A DNA stretch of 8,627 bases from assembly GCA_027490345.1 (NCBI GenBank), contig JAIXYF010000350.1, forward strand, positions 1 through 8,627. Reading direction: 5' to 3'. Made by a program: the position numbers and the translations under genes. A model generated the notes under the pieces. It was not told where the DNA came from. It ran no database searches and was given only the letters and a program-made list of their open reading frames with translations. Within the stretch, counting starts at the first letter, position 1; the number at the start of each line of letters is the position of its first letter. This stretch comes from Novosphingobium sp. Its GTDB lineage: Bacteria; Pseudomonadota; Alphaproteobacteria; Sphingomonadales; Sphingomonadaceae. Below, piece by piece: positions 1 through 6,083 of this stretch.

Positions 1-1
1 A

Positions 2-1390
2 GGTGCGGGCATGATGCTCGGCGCCGCTTCCACCGCATTCGCACAGGCGGCCATGATCAAGGCGCCCGATGTGGCGACCCAGGCCACCATGGCCAACAAG
101 GGTGACACCACCTGGATGCTGATGTCGTCCGTGCTGGTGCTGATGATGAGCATTCCGGGCCTGGCGCTGTTCTATGGCGGCCTTGTGCGTACCAAGAACA
201 TGCTTTCGGTGCTGATGCAGGTGTTCATGATCGTTTCGGTTGCGGCGCTGTGCTGGGTCAGCTGGGGCTATTCGATGGCCTTCACCAGTGGTGGCCCGTT
301 CATCGGCGGCTTTTCGAAGATGTTCCTGCAGGGCGTCGATGCCACCACGTATGCAGCAACCTTCTCGAACAACGTCTACATTCCGGAATATACCTTCGTC
401 ATCTTCCAGATGACGTTTGCCTGCATCACTCCGGCCCTGATCGTGGGTGCATTTGCGGAACGCGTGAAATTCAGCGCGCTCATGCTGTTCACCGTGCTGT
501 GGCTCACCGCGATCTATTTCCCGATGGCGCACATGGTGTGGTATTGGGCTGGCCCAGACTTCCTCGCCGATGCGCCGGCCGACGCTGGCCTGCTCTGGGG
601 CTGGGGTGCGCTCGATTTCGCTGGCGGCACAGTCGTCCACATCAATGCCGGGATCGCGGGCCTTGTCGGCTGCATCATGATCGGCAAGCGCGCAGGCTAC
701 GGCAAGGAAGCCATGCCCCCGCACTCGCTGACCATGACCATGATCGGCGCCTCGCTGCTGTGGGTGGGCTGGTTCGGCTTCAACGCGGGCTCCAACCTCG
801 AAGCTAATGGTGTGACCGCCGTCGCTTTCATCAACACCTTCGTCGCCACCGCTGCAGCGGCTGTGTCTTGGACGCTTGTCGAGCAGCTGCACCACGGCAA
901 GCCTTCGATGCTCGGTGCGGTCACCGGCGCGGTTGCGGGTCTTGTTGCCATCACCCCGGCTTCGGGCGTGGGTGCTCCGATGACCTCGATCATCCTTGGC
1001 CTTGTTGTCTCGCCGATCTGCTACTTCTTCGTCAGCACGGTGAAGAACAAGCTCAAGTACGACGACTCGCTCGACGTGTTCGGCGTCCACGGCGTGGGCG
1101 GCATTGTCGGGGCAATTGCCACCGGCATCGTCGCGGCCCCGTCGCTCGGCGGTCAGGGCGTGTTCGATTACACCGTGTTCCCGGCCGTGTTTGATGCCTC
1201 GAAGTATAGCATCGCTACGCAAGTCATGACCCAGATCAAGGCCGTGCTGTTCACGCTGGTTTTCTCAGGCGTGGGTTCGGCGATCCTGTTCTTCATCGTC
1301 GACAAGACCATCGGCCTGCGCATCAGCGAAGAAGGCGAGCGCGAAGGGCTCGACATCAACGAACACGGCGAGCGCGCCTACAACTACTGA
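2..1390 (+). CDS. amtB: Ammonium transporter AmtB (5' end outside window)
   Basis: Inner-membrane channel of the Amt/MEP/Rh family that takes up ammonium for nitrogen assimilation. The reading frame is open to the left window edge. The first visible Met (position 11) sits inside what looks like the end of a signal peptide (hydrophobic run ending AFAQA), so the true start is probably upstream and this entry is 5'-partial. Counting from the Met at 11, family landmarks appear in order: FYGGLVRTKN near residue 55, a W-rich HMVWYW segment near 177, the signature DFAGGTVVH at 202-210, GWFGFNAGS near 253, and DVFGVHGVGG around 357-364. The pore twin histidines are H210 and H360. The cytoplasmic tail ends in the usual form (GLRISEEGEREGLDINEHGE). 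About 460 residues remain, so little is missing. A P-II gene (glnK) often precedes amtB and binds the transporter to block it; that region is not visible. An intrinsic terminator follows at 1501-1536. Confidence 0.96.
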   Translation, partial: GAGMMLGAASTAFAQAAMIKAPDVATQATMANKGDTTWMLMSSVLVLMMSIPGLALFYGGLVRTKNMLSVLMQVFMIVSVAALCWVSWGYSMAFTSGGPFIGGFSKMFLQGVDATTYAATFSNNVYIPEYTFVIFQMTFACITPALIVGAFAERVKFSALMLFTVLWLTAIYFPMAHMVWYWAGPDFLADAPADAGLLWGWGALDFAGGTVVHINAGIAGLVGCIMIGKRAGYGKEAMPPHSLTMTMIGASLLWVGWFGFNAGSNLEANGVTAVAFINTFVATAAAAVSWTLVEQLHHGKPSMLGAVTGAVAGLVAITPASGVGAPMTSIILGLVVSPICYFFVSTVKNKLKYDDSLDVFGVHGVGGIVGAIATGIVAAPSLGGQGVFDYTVFPAVFDASKYSIATQVMTQIKAVLFTLVFSGVGSAILFFIVDKTIGLRISEEGEREGLDINEHGERAYNY

Positions 1391-1405
1391 TCGATTTTAC
1401 CAGCT

Positions 1406-1472
1406 TGGCGGGGCCAGGGGGGCGAGATCCTCTCCCTCTAGCCCACCCCACCAGTTCAATGGGGCCCCGCCA
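1406..1472. repeat. GC-rich inverted repeat downstream of amtB
   Basis: A perfect 10-bp inverted repeat, TGGCGGGGCC at 1406-1415 and GGCCCCGCCA at 1463-1472, encloses 47 nt that is itself G-rich on the left and C-rich on the right (GGGGGG at 1417-1422, CCCACCCCACC at 1442-1452). The transcript could therefore fold into a long stem 16 nt after the amtB stop codon. There is no T-run behind it, so it is not an intrinsic terminator by itself. It could protect the amtB mRNA 3' end or aid termination at the hairpin 30 nt further on. The pairing is seen directly; the role is inference. Confidence 0.45.
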
Positions 1473-1500
1473 GACCATGTTCCTCCTGCGAACATACTAA

Positions 1501-1536
1501 GGCCGGAAGTGCATCACGCGCTTCCGGCCCTTTTTT
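1501..1536 (+). terminator. Rho-independent terminator of amtB
   Basis: A perfect 9-bp stem (GGCCGGAAG at 1501-1509 with CTTCCGGCC at 1521-1529) can be extended by a G·T wobble and two G-C pairs to leave a 5-nt loop (ATCAC). It is followed by C and six T (1531-1536). This is the classic stem plus T-tract of an intrinsic terminator reading rightward. It lies about 110 nt after the amtB stop codon and separates amtB from the c-di-GMP gene. Confidence 0.9.
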
Positions 1537-1598
1537 GCGTTCGTGATTCAGCGGCCTGAAGAGACGTGTTCAGGGCCGGTTCTGCTGGCCGGAGCGGG

Positions 1599-1626
1599 TT
1601 GCGCCAACCGTTAACCTTCTTACAAC
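1599..1626 (+). promoter_or_regulatory. Possible promoter of the c-di-GMP gene
   Basis: After the amtB terminator the sequence becomes less GC-rich just ahead of the next gene. TTGCGC (1599-1604) and TACAAC (1621-1626), 16 nt apart, are a passable -35/-10 pair. A small inverted repeat, GGTTG-CGC-CAACC (1597-1609), and the palindrome GTTAAC (1610-1615) lie across it and could be an operator. TTAA at 1611-1614 resembles one half of a CtrA site (TTAA-N7-TTAA), but the second half reads ACAA, so a CtrA site is not supported. A promoter must lie somewhere in 1537-1684, because the terminator isolates this gene from amtB; the exact boxes are a guess. Confidence 0.25.
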
Positions 1627-1671
1627 GCGATGACGCTATGTACCTCCATCAAGTTGTCCGTTTGGCCTTCT

Positions 1672-1677
1672 GGGGGA
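1672..1677 (+). promoter_or_regulatory. Ribosome binding site fixing the GTG start
   Basis: GGGGGA lies 7 nt before the GTG at 1685. An in-frame TAG at 1682-1684 directly abuts that GTG, so translation cannot begin further upstream. A second GTG follows at 1688 and is the only close alternative. Confidence 0.6.
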
Positions 1678-1684
1678 CGTGTAG

Positions 1685-3889
1685 GTGGTGCTGCGCAAGG
1701 CACGTGAAGTATTCGGACGCGGGGCCGCCGAGGCACCGTTGCCGCGCACGTCCGAAAGTGAAGCGGCCGCGCTGTGTCACACCTATGAAGACCTTGGCCT
1801 CGGCTTCTTCTGGTCCACTGATGCGGAAGGCCGCGTCACCTACCTCTCGCCCGGTGCTCATGCCCTGCTGGCAGAGCAAGGATCGGCGCTGAATCAGGTT
1901 TTCCTCGAACTGTTCATGAAGACTGGCAGCGAAAGCGAGGGTGAACGTACTTTGCCCTTTGCCTTTGCGCGCAAGGGCCGGTTCGAGAAGATCACCGTGC
2001 GCAGCGAACGCGCCGATGGCGAAACACTGTGGTGGTCGATCTCGGGCGAACCCGTCATGGTGCGCGGCGAGTTTGCCGGTTTTCGCGGCCACTGCGAGGA
2101 TATCACCGGCGAGCGGCGCTCGGCCGAGGAAAGCTCGCACATGGCGATGCATGATGCGCTGACCGGGCTGCTCAACCGGCGCCGCATGTCGCAGTTGCTC
2201 GAACGCACGCTCACCGTGTCCTCGCAGCAGAACAGCCCTTGCGCGATCATGCTGATCGATCTCGACCGCTTCAAGCAGGTCAACGATACGCTGGGCCATG
2301 CCGCTGGCGATGCCCTGCTCAAGCAGGTCGCGGCGCGGCTTGTGCGCGTGGTGGGCGACAAGGAAAAGGTCAGCCGCCTTGGCGGTGATGAGTTCCAGGT
2401 TATCATGCCGGGCACTGATGATCGCGGCGTGCTGGGCGATATCGCCACCAGCATCATCACCAGCATCTCGCAGCCCTATACCATCGATGGCAGCCGCTGC
2501 CTGATCGGCGCCTCGGTCGGTGTTGCGGTCTCGCCGTTCGACGGGGATGATAGCGACTCGCTGGTCCGCAATGCCGATCTTGCGCTCTATGCGGCCAAGG
2601 GCGGCGGGCGCGGGCGGTTCCGCTTCTTCAGCGCAGACTTGCTCAAGGCTGCGGCCGATCGCCGCCTGCTGGAGGAAGACCTTCACGACGCCTTGCAGCG
2701 CAATGAGTTGCAGATCCACTACCAGCCAGTCGTGCGCGCCATGGACAACCACGTCGTCGGGGTGGAGGCACTGGTGCGCTGGAACCATCCCGAGCACGGC
2801 TCGGTCAGCCCGGCGCGGTTCATCCCGATTGCGGAGGAATCGAACCTCATCAAGGGCATCGGCGAATGGGTTCTGCGGCGCGCTTGCACCGAAGCGGCGG
2901 CGTGGCCCGGCGGTCTTCGGGTGGCAGTCAACGTCTCGCCCGTCCAGTTTGCCGATGATGGATTTCCGGCGCTTGTCGCCAGTGCGCTCGCCAATTCCGG
3001 GCTCGATCCCGAACTGCTCGAACTCGAAATCACCGAAAGCGTGTTCCTGCAGGAAGGCGGCGCGACCAATGACCGGTTCAAGGCGCTCAAGGGGCTGGGC
3101 GTGCGCCTCGCTCTCGATGATTTCGGCACCGGCTATTCCTCGCTCGGCTATCTGAAGTCTGCGCCGTTCGACAAGATCAAGATCGATCAGTCGTTCGTGC
3201 GCGGTGCTACGGAAGCCGGTTCGCGCAACCGCGCGATCATTGCGGCCATCGTCGCGCTGGCACAGGCGCTGGAGATGGACACGACGGCGGAAGGCGTGGA
3301 GAGCTTCGATCAGTTCGATCTGATGAAAAGCCTCAACGTCACGCTGGTGCAGGGCTATATCTATAGCCAGCCCATTCCCAACGATGAATTTGTCCAGAAG
3401 CTCAATGATGGCGATTGGACCATCGAGCCCATGGGTCCGGCGTTCCAGCGGCATGATCGGCAGGCGATGTTCCGCCGGGTCGGGGTGATCCACGATAACC
3501 ACTATTATCCGGTCGTGCTGCGAAACCTTTCGGTGTCGGGCGCGCTGATCGAAGGTCTCGTTGATGTGCCGCTTGGCACCGAGTTCGTAGTCGATCTGGG
3601 CGAAGGCCAGCTGGCGGTGGCCCGCGTGCGCCGCTCGCGCAAGCGCCAGCAGGGGCTGGAGTTCGAACATGCGTTGGTGCCCGATGGCAATGGCGGCCTG
3701 TGCACACGCCACCGTGCCTCGCCTTATCAGCTGGCCGCTGCGGGCCTGCCGCAAAGCCCCAAGGGCGGTGACGGTTTCCAGCCGGTCGGTCCGCATCTGA
3801 TCGGCGGGAACGATGATCGCAAAGCCTCGATGCCGGCCTTCGCGATGGCGAGCGACTGGAAAGGCGCAGTGCTCCGCACCGAGGGATAG
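1685..3889 (+). CDS. PAS-GGDEF-EAL-PilZ cyclic-di-GMP signalling protein
   Basis: A 734-residue protein with no membrane segment, probably cytosolic, that can bind, and perhaps make and break, cyclic-di-GMP. An N-terminal PAS sensor domain spans about residues 30-145 (FFWSTDAEGRVTYLSP, ending GHCEDITGERR). The GGDEF domain follows at about 150-315, beginning DALTGLLNRR and carrying an intact GGDEF at 233-237. The usual inhibitory RxxD site, nine residues before GGDEF, reads GDKE (224-227), so product inhibition by that route is probably lost. The EAL domain (about 330-570) keeps its catalytic signature: EAL at 361-363, VNVSPVQF, ELEITES, DDFGTGYS from 478, IKIDQSF and AEGVE at 535-539. A C-terminal PilZ domain (about 585-680) shows paired Arg at 597-598 and NLSVSGA from 614, close to the RxxxR and (D/N)xSxxG binding motifs. 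Start is GTG with a good RBS. The last eight codons lie in a 23-bp tandem repeat. Net activity (synthesis or hydrolysis) cannot be told from sequence. Confidence 0.95.
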   Translation: MVLRKAREVFGRGAAEAPLPRTSESEAAALCHTYEDLGLGFFWSTDAEGRVTYLSPGAHALLAEQGSALNQVFLELFMKTGSESEGERTLPFAFARKGRFEKITVRSERADGETLWWSISGEPVMVRGEFAGFRGHCEDITGERRSAEESSHMAMHDALTGLLNRRRMSQLLERTLTVSSQQNSPCAIMLIDLDRFKQVNDTLGHAAGDALLKQVAARLVRVVGDKEKVSRLGGDEFQVIMPGTDDRGVLGDIATSIITSISQPYTIDGSRCLIGASVGVAVSPFDGDDSDSLVRNADLALYAAKGGGRGRFRFFSADLLKAAADRRLLEEDLHDALQRNELQIHYQPVVRAMDNHVVGVEALVRWNHPEHGSVSPARFIPIAEESNLIKGIGEWVLRRACTEAAAWPGGLRVAVNVSPVQFADDGFPALVASALANSGLDPELLELEITESVFLQEGGATNDRFKALKGLGVRLALDDFGTGYSSLGYLKSAPFDKIKIDQSFVRGATEAGSRNRAIIAAIVALAQALEMDTTAEGVESFDQFDLMKSLNVTLVQGYIYSQPIPNDEFVQKLNDGDWTIEPMGPAFQRHDRQAMFRRVGVIHDNHYYPVVLRNLSVSGALIEGLVDVPLGTEFVVDLGEGQLAVARVRRSRKRQQGLEFEHALVPDGNGGLCTRHRASPYQLAAAGLPQSPKGGDGFQPVGPHLIGGNDDRKASMPAFAMASDWKGAVLRTEG

Positions 3890-3934
3890 CAGTCCTCCGG
3901 ACATGGGGATAGCAGTCCTCCGCACAGAGGGATG
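3866..3934. repeat. Three-unit 23-bp tandem repeat across a stop codon
   Basis: Three adjacent units of 23 bp occupy 3866-3888, 3889-3911 and 3912-3934. All start GCAGT and share CTCCG and GGGAT blocks. Units 1 and 3 differ at 3 positions, units 2 and 3 at 4, units 1 and 2 at 5. The longest exact copy is GGGATAGCAGTCCTCCG (17 nt) at 3883-3899 and 3906-3922. The stop codon of the c-di-GMP gene (TAG, 3887-3889) falls at the junction of units 1 and 2; the other two units are intergenic. 23 is not a multiple of three, but because the stop lies at the first junction, gain or loss of later units would not alter the protein. Function unknown; slippage-generated duplication is the simplest origin. 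Confidence 0.85.
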
Positions 3935-3954
3935 ATCGCCCGGCGAGACGGTTT

Positions 3955-3970
3955 CCTTGCGGCGGCAAGG
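3955..3970. other. Small hairpin in the hisC leader
   Basis: CCTTGC (3955-3960) and GCAAGG (3965-3970) form a perfect 6-bp stem with a GGCG loop, 20 nt before the hisC start. No T-run follows, so it is not a terminator. No leader peptide rich in His, Phe or Tyr codons was found here, so there is no evidence of classical attenuation. It may be coincidence in GC-rich DNA. Confidence 0.3.
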
Positions 3971-3989
3971 GCGCTAAGGCCTGCGCATC

Positions 3990-5138
3990 ATGTCCGAAAC
4001 ATCAGCCACCTCCGCCGCCAGCCATCCCGTGCCCAAGCCGTGGATCGCTGCGATCCATCCTTATGTTCCCGGCAAATCCACCGGCACGGATGGGCAGGCG
4101 CTGATCAAGCTTTCGGCCAATGAAAATCCGCTGGGCACCAGCCCGCTGGCGCGCGCCGCGCGCATTGGCGGTGGAGCGTACAGCGGGGACGGCGCACGCG
4201 ATCCCGCGCGCTATCCTGATCCCGAAAGCCATGCCCTGCGCGCGGCCCTGGGCGCGCTCCATGGCATCGACCCGGCGCGGATCGTGATGGGCACCGGTTC
4301 TGATGAGCTGCTCAACCTTGCTGCGCAGGCCTTTGCCGGGCCGGGCGATGAAGTGCTCTATCAGCGCTATGGCTTCTCGGTTTATGAAATCGCTGCCCGC
4401 CGCTGCGGGGCGGACCCGGTGGTGGCGGCGGACCGCGATTTTGCTGCCGATGTCGATGGGTTGCTGGCCTGCCTCAGCCCCCGCACGCGGGTGGTGTTTC
4501 TGGCCAATCCGAACAATCCCACCGGTAGCTATCTGCCCCGCGCCGAACTGGCGCGGCTTCATGCCGGTCTGCCCGCCGATGTGCTGCTGGTGGTCGATCA
4601 GGCTTATGCCGAATATGTCGAGGCCGATGCGGATGATGGCGCAATGGCGCTGGCGCTGGCCGCACAAAACGTGCTCGTCACGCGCACGTTTTCCAAGATC
4701 TATGGCCTTGCGGGCGAACGGGTCGGCTGGGCCACCGGGGCGCCTGCGCTGATCGACATGCTCAATCGCATCCGCGGTCCGTTCAACGTGACGCTGACCG
4801 CGCAGGCTGCAGCGCTGGCGGCGCTGGACGATCAGGCGTTTGTTGCCGCCTCGCGCACGCACAATTGCACTGAACGTGCGCGCTTCGTCGCCGCGCTCAC
4901 CGCGCTTGGCAATCACGGGCTGCGTCCGCTACCGAGCGAGGCAAACTTCGTGCTGATCGAATTTTCCGGCGCTCTCACGGCAGAAGCGGCCTACAAGGGG
5001 CTGATGGACCACGGTTTCATCACACGCTGGCTGCCGGGTCAGGGGCTGCCGCAGTGCCTGCGTATCACCATTGGCACCGCCGCCGAGATGGACAGGGTGG
5101 CGGCCGTGCTGAGCCAGATGGCCGCAACAGCTCCATGA
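3990..5138 (+). CDS. hisC: Histidinol-phosphate / aromatic aminotransferase
   Basis: PLP-dependent fold-type I aminotransferase of the HisC family, 382 residues, cytosolic. HisC converts imidazole acetol phosphate and glutamate to histidinol phosphate; many alphaproteobacterial HisC enzymes also transaminate phenylpyruvate, 4-hydroxyphenylpyruvate or prephenate. Visible family marks: KLSANENPLG near residue 40, GTGSDELL near 102 (phosphate-cup region), NPNNPTG at 173-179, DQAYAEY from D203 with Y206, the PLP lysine K236 in RTFSKIYGLAGERVGW, and the carboxylate-binding Arg R358 in LRITIG. Start is ATG; AAGG at 3976-3979 is a weak RBS 10 nt upstream, inside a small GCGC...GCGC inverted repeat. 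The gene overlaps tyrC by 4 nt (ATGA) and no other his gene is in view, so an aromatic role, at least in part, is likely. From memory, Zymomonas mobilis, another sphingomonad, has the same linkage. The family call is firm; the substrate split is inference. Confidence 0.93.
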   Translation: MSETSATSAASHPVPKPWIAAIHPYVPGKSTGTDGQALIKLSANENPLGTSPLARAARIGGGAYSGDGARDPARYPDPESHALRAALGALHGIDPARIVMGTGSDELLNLAAQAFAGPGDEVLYQRYGFSVYEIAARRCGADPVVAADRDFAADVDGLLACLSPRTRVVFLANPNNPTGSYLPRAELARLHAGLPADVLLVVDQAYAEYVEADADDGAMALALAAQNVLVTRTFSKIYGLAGERVGWATGAPALIDMLNRIRGPFNVTLTAQAAALAALDDQAFVAASRTHNCTERARFVAALTALGNHGLRPLPSEANFVLIEFSGALTAEAAYKGLMDHGFITRWLPGQGLPQCLRITIGTAAEMDRVAAVLSQMAATAP

Positions 5139-6052
5139 GCGCGCCCGCACCGTTTGCGCGCATCGCCGTCATCGGGCTGGGCTTGCTGGGCGGCTCAGTC
5201 ACGCGCGCGGTTCATGCGCAGCTGCCCGATGCGATGACCACGGGCTTTGATGCAGATCCCGCTGTGCGCGCCCGCGCGCGGGAGATCGGGCTGGCCAACT
5301 TCGTGCCCGAGAGCGTATCCGAAGCCGTGGCCGGGGCCGATCTGGTGGTGCTGTGCGTGCCCGTTGGCGCGATGGCAGCGGCGGGCGCAGCAATTGCCCC
5401 CCATCTCGCGCCCGGCGTGATCGTGACCGACGTGGGCTCCAGCAAGGCCAGCGTGGCGCGGGCGCTGGCCGAGGTGCTGCCGGGCGTGTCCGTCATCCCG
5501 GCACACCCCGTGGCCGGCACCGAACAGAGCGGCCCGGATGCCGGATTTGCCGCGCTGTTCAAGGGCCGCTGGTGCATTGTAACGCCGCCCGCCGGGGCCG
5601 ATGAAGGCGAAGTGGCGCGGATCACCGCTTTCTGGGAAACGCTTGGTGCGCGGGTCGAAGTGATGGACGCGGAGCATCACGACCGCGTGCTGGCCATCAC
5701 CAGCCACTTGCCGCACCTCATTGCCTATACCATCGTGGGGACCGCATCCGATCTTGAGGAAGTGACGCAGACCGAGGTCATCAAGTATTCGGCTGGCGGC
5801 TTTCGTGATTTCACCCGCATCGCCGCATCCGATCCCACGATGTGGCGCGACGTGTTCCTGAGCAACCGCGAAGCCGTTCTCGAAATGCTCCAGCGCTTCA
5901 GCGAGGACTTGACCGAACTGCAGAAGGCGATCCGCAAGGGTGACGGGGCGACGCTGTTTGACACCTTCACCCGCACCCGCGCCGTCCGCCGCTCGATCAT
6001 CGAGATGGGGCAGGATGATGCGCGGCCCGATTTCGGCCGCAGCCATACCTGA
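5135..6052 (+). CDS. tyrC: Prephenate/arogenate (cyclohexadienyl) dehydrogenase
   Basis: NAD(P)-dependent TyrA-family enzyme of 305 residues that oxidatively decarboxylates prephenate and/or arogenate in tyrosine synthesis. The Rossmann motif GLGLLGG lies at 14-20. The active-site segment AHPVAGTEQSGPDAG carries the catalytic histidine H124. ITSHLPHLIAY and GGFRDFTRIAASDPTMWRD match the helical C-terminal dimerisation domain. No ACT domain follows, so allosteric control by tyrosine through ACT is not expected. The frame is open further upstream to 5054, but the start chosen is ATG 5135, because it places the Rossmann motif close to the N-terminus as usual and overlaps the hisC stop as ATGA, a sign of translational coupling. 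No clear Shine-Dalgarno precedes it. It converges on the metal transporter gene with 31 nt between the two stop codons. Whether it prefers prephenate or arogenate cannot be read from sequence; the symbol tyrC follows the cyclohexadienyl dehydrogenase naming. Confidence 0.93.
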   Translation: MSAPAPFARIAVIGLGLLGGSVTRAVHAQLPDAMTTGFDADPAVRARAREIGLANFVPESVSEAVAGADLVVLCVPVGAMAAAGAAIAPHLAPGVIVTDVGSSKASVARALAEVLPGVSVIPAHPVAGTEQSGPDAGFAALFKGRWCIVTPPAGADEGEVARITAFWETLGARVEVMDAEHHDRVLAITSHLPHLIAYTIVGTASDLEEVTQTEVIKYSAGGFRDFTRIAASDPTMWRDVFLSNREAVLEMLQRFSEDLTELQKAIRKGDGATLFDTFTRTRAVRRSIIEMGQDDARPDFGRSHT

Positions 6053-6083
6053 TTGCTGGTTCGGTCAGGCGAACAACCTATAC

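Noticed and set aside
1611..1625. CtrA-type site TTAA-N7-TTAA ahead of the c-di-GMP gene
   Set aside because: The second half reads ACAA, so only one half-site matches.
1649..3925. 758-codon open frame on the minus strand opposite the c-di-GMP gene
   Set aside because: It reads the same triplets as the sense gene in reverse; it stays open because the gene avoids TTA, CTA and TCA codons. The product is Arg/His/Ala-rich with no recognisable domain, while the plus strand carries intact PAS, GGDEF, EAL and PilZ motifs.
3932..4123. Small plus-strand frame of 63 codons before and inside hisC
   Set aside because: Mostly inside hisC in another frame; product is Arg/His-rich, with no RBS and no sign of a leader peptide with repeated His, Tyr or Phe codons.
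4002..4916. 304-codon minus-strand frame opposite hisC
   Set aside because: Same codon-register antisense shadow; hisC motifs on the plus strand are complete.
5054..5134. Upstream extension of tyrC to an earlier start
   Set aside because: It would overlap hisC by 85 nt and add 27 residues before the Rossmann motif; the ATGA overlap at 5135 fits the family length better.
5195..6046. 283-codon minus-strand frame opposite tyrC
   Set aside because: Same codon-register antisense shadow; composition is His/Gly/Arg-rich with no family resemblance.
6059..6074. Possible bidirectional terminator between the converging tyrC and transporter genes
   Set aside because: GTTCG and CGAAC give only a 5-bp stem with a 6-nt loop and no T-run on either side; too weak to call.
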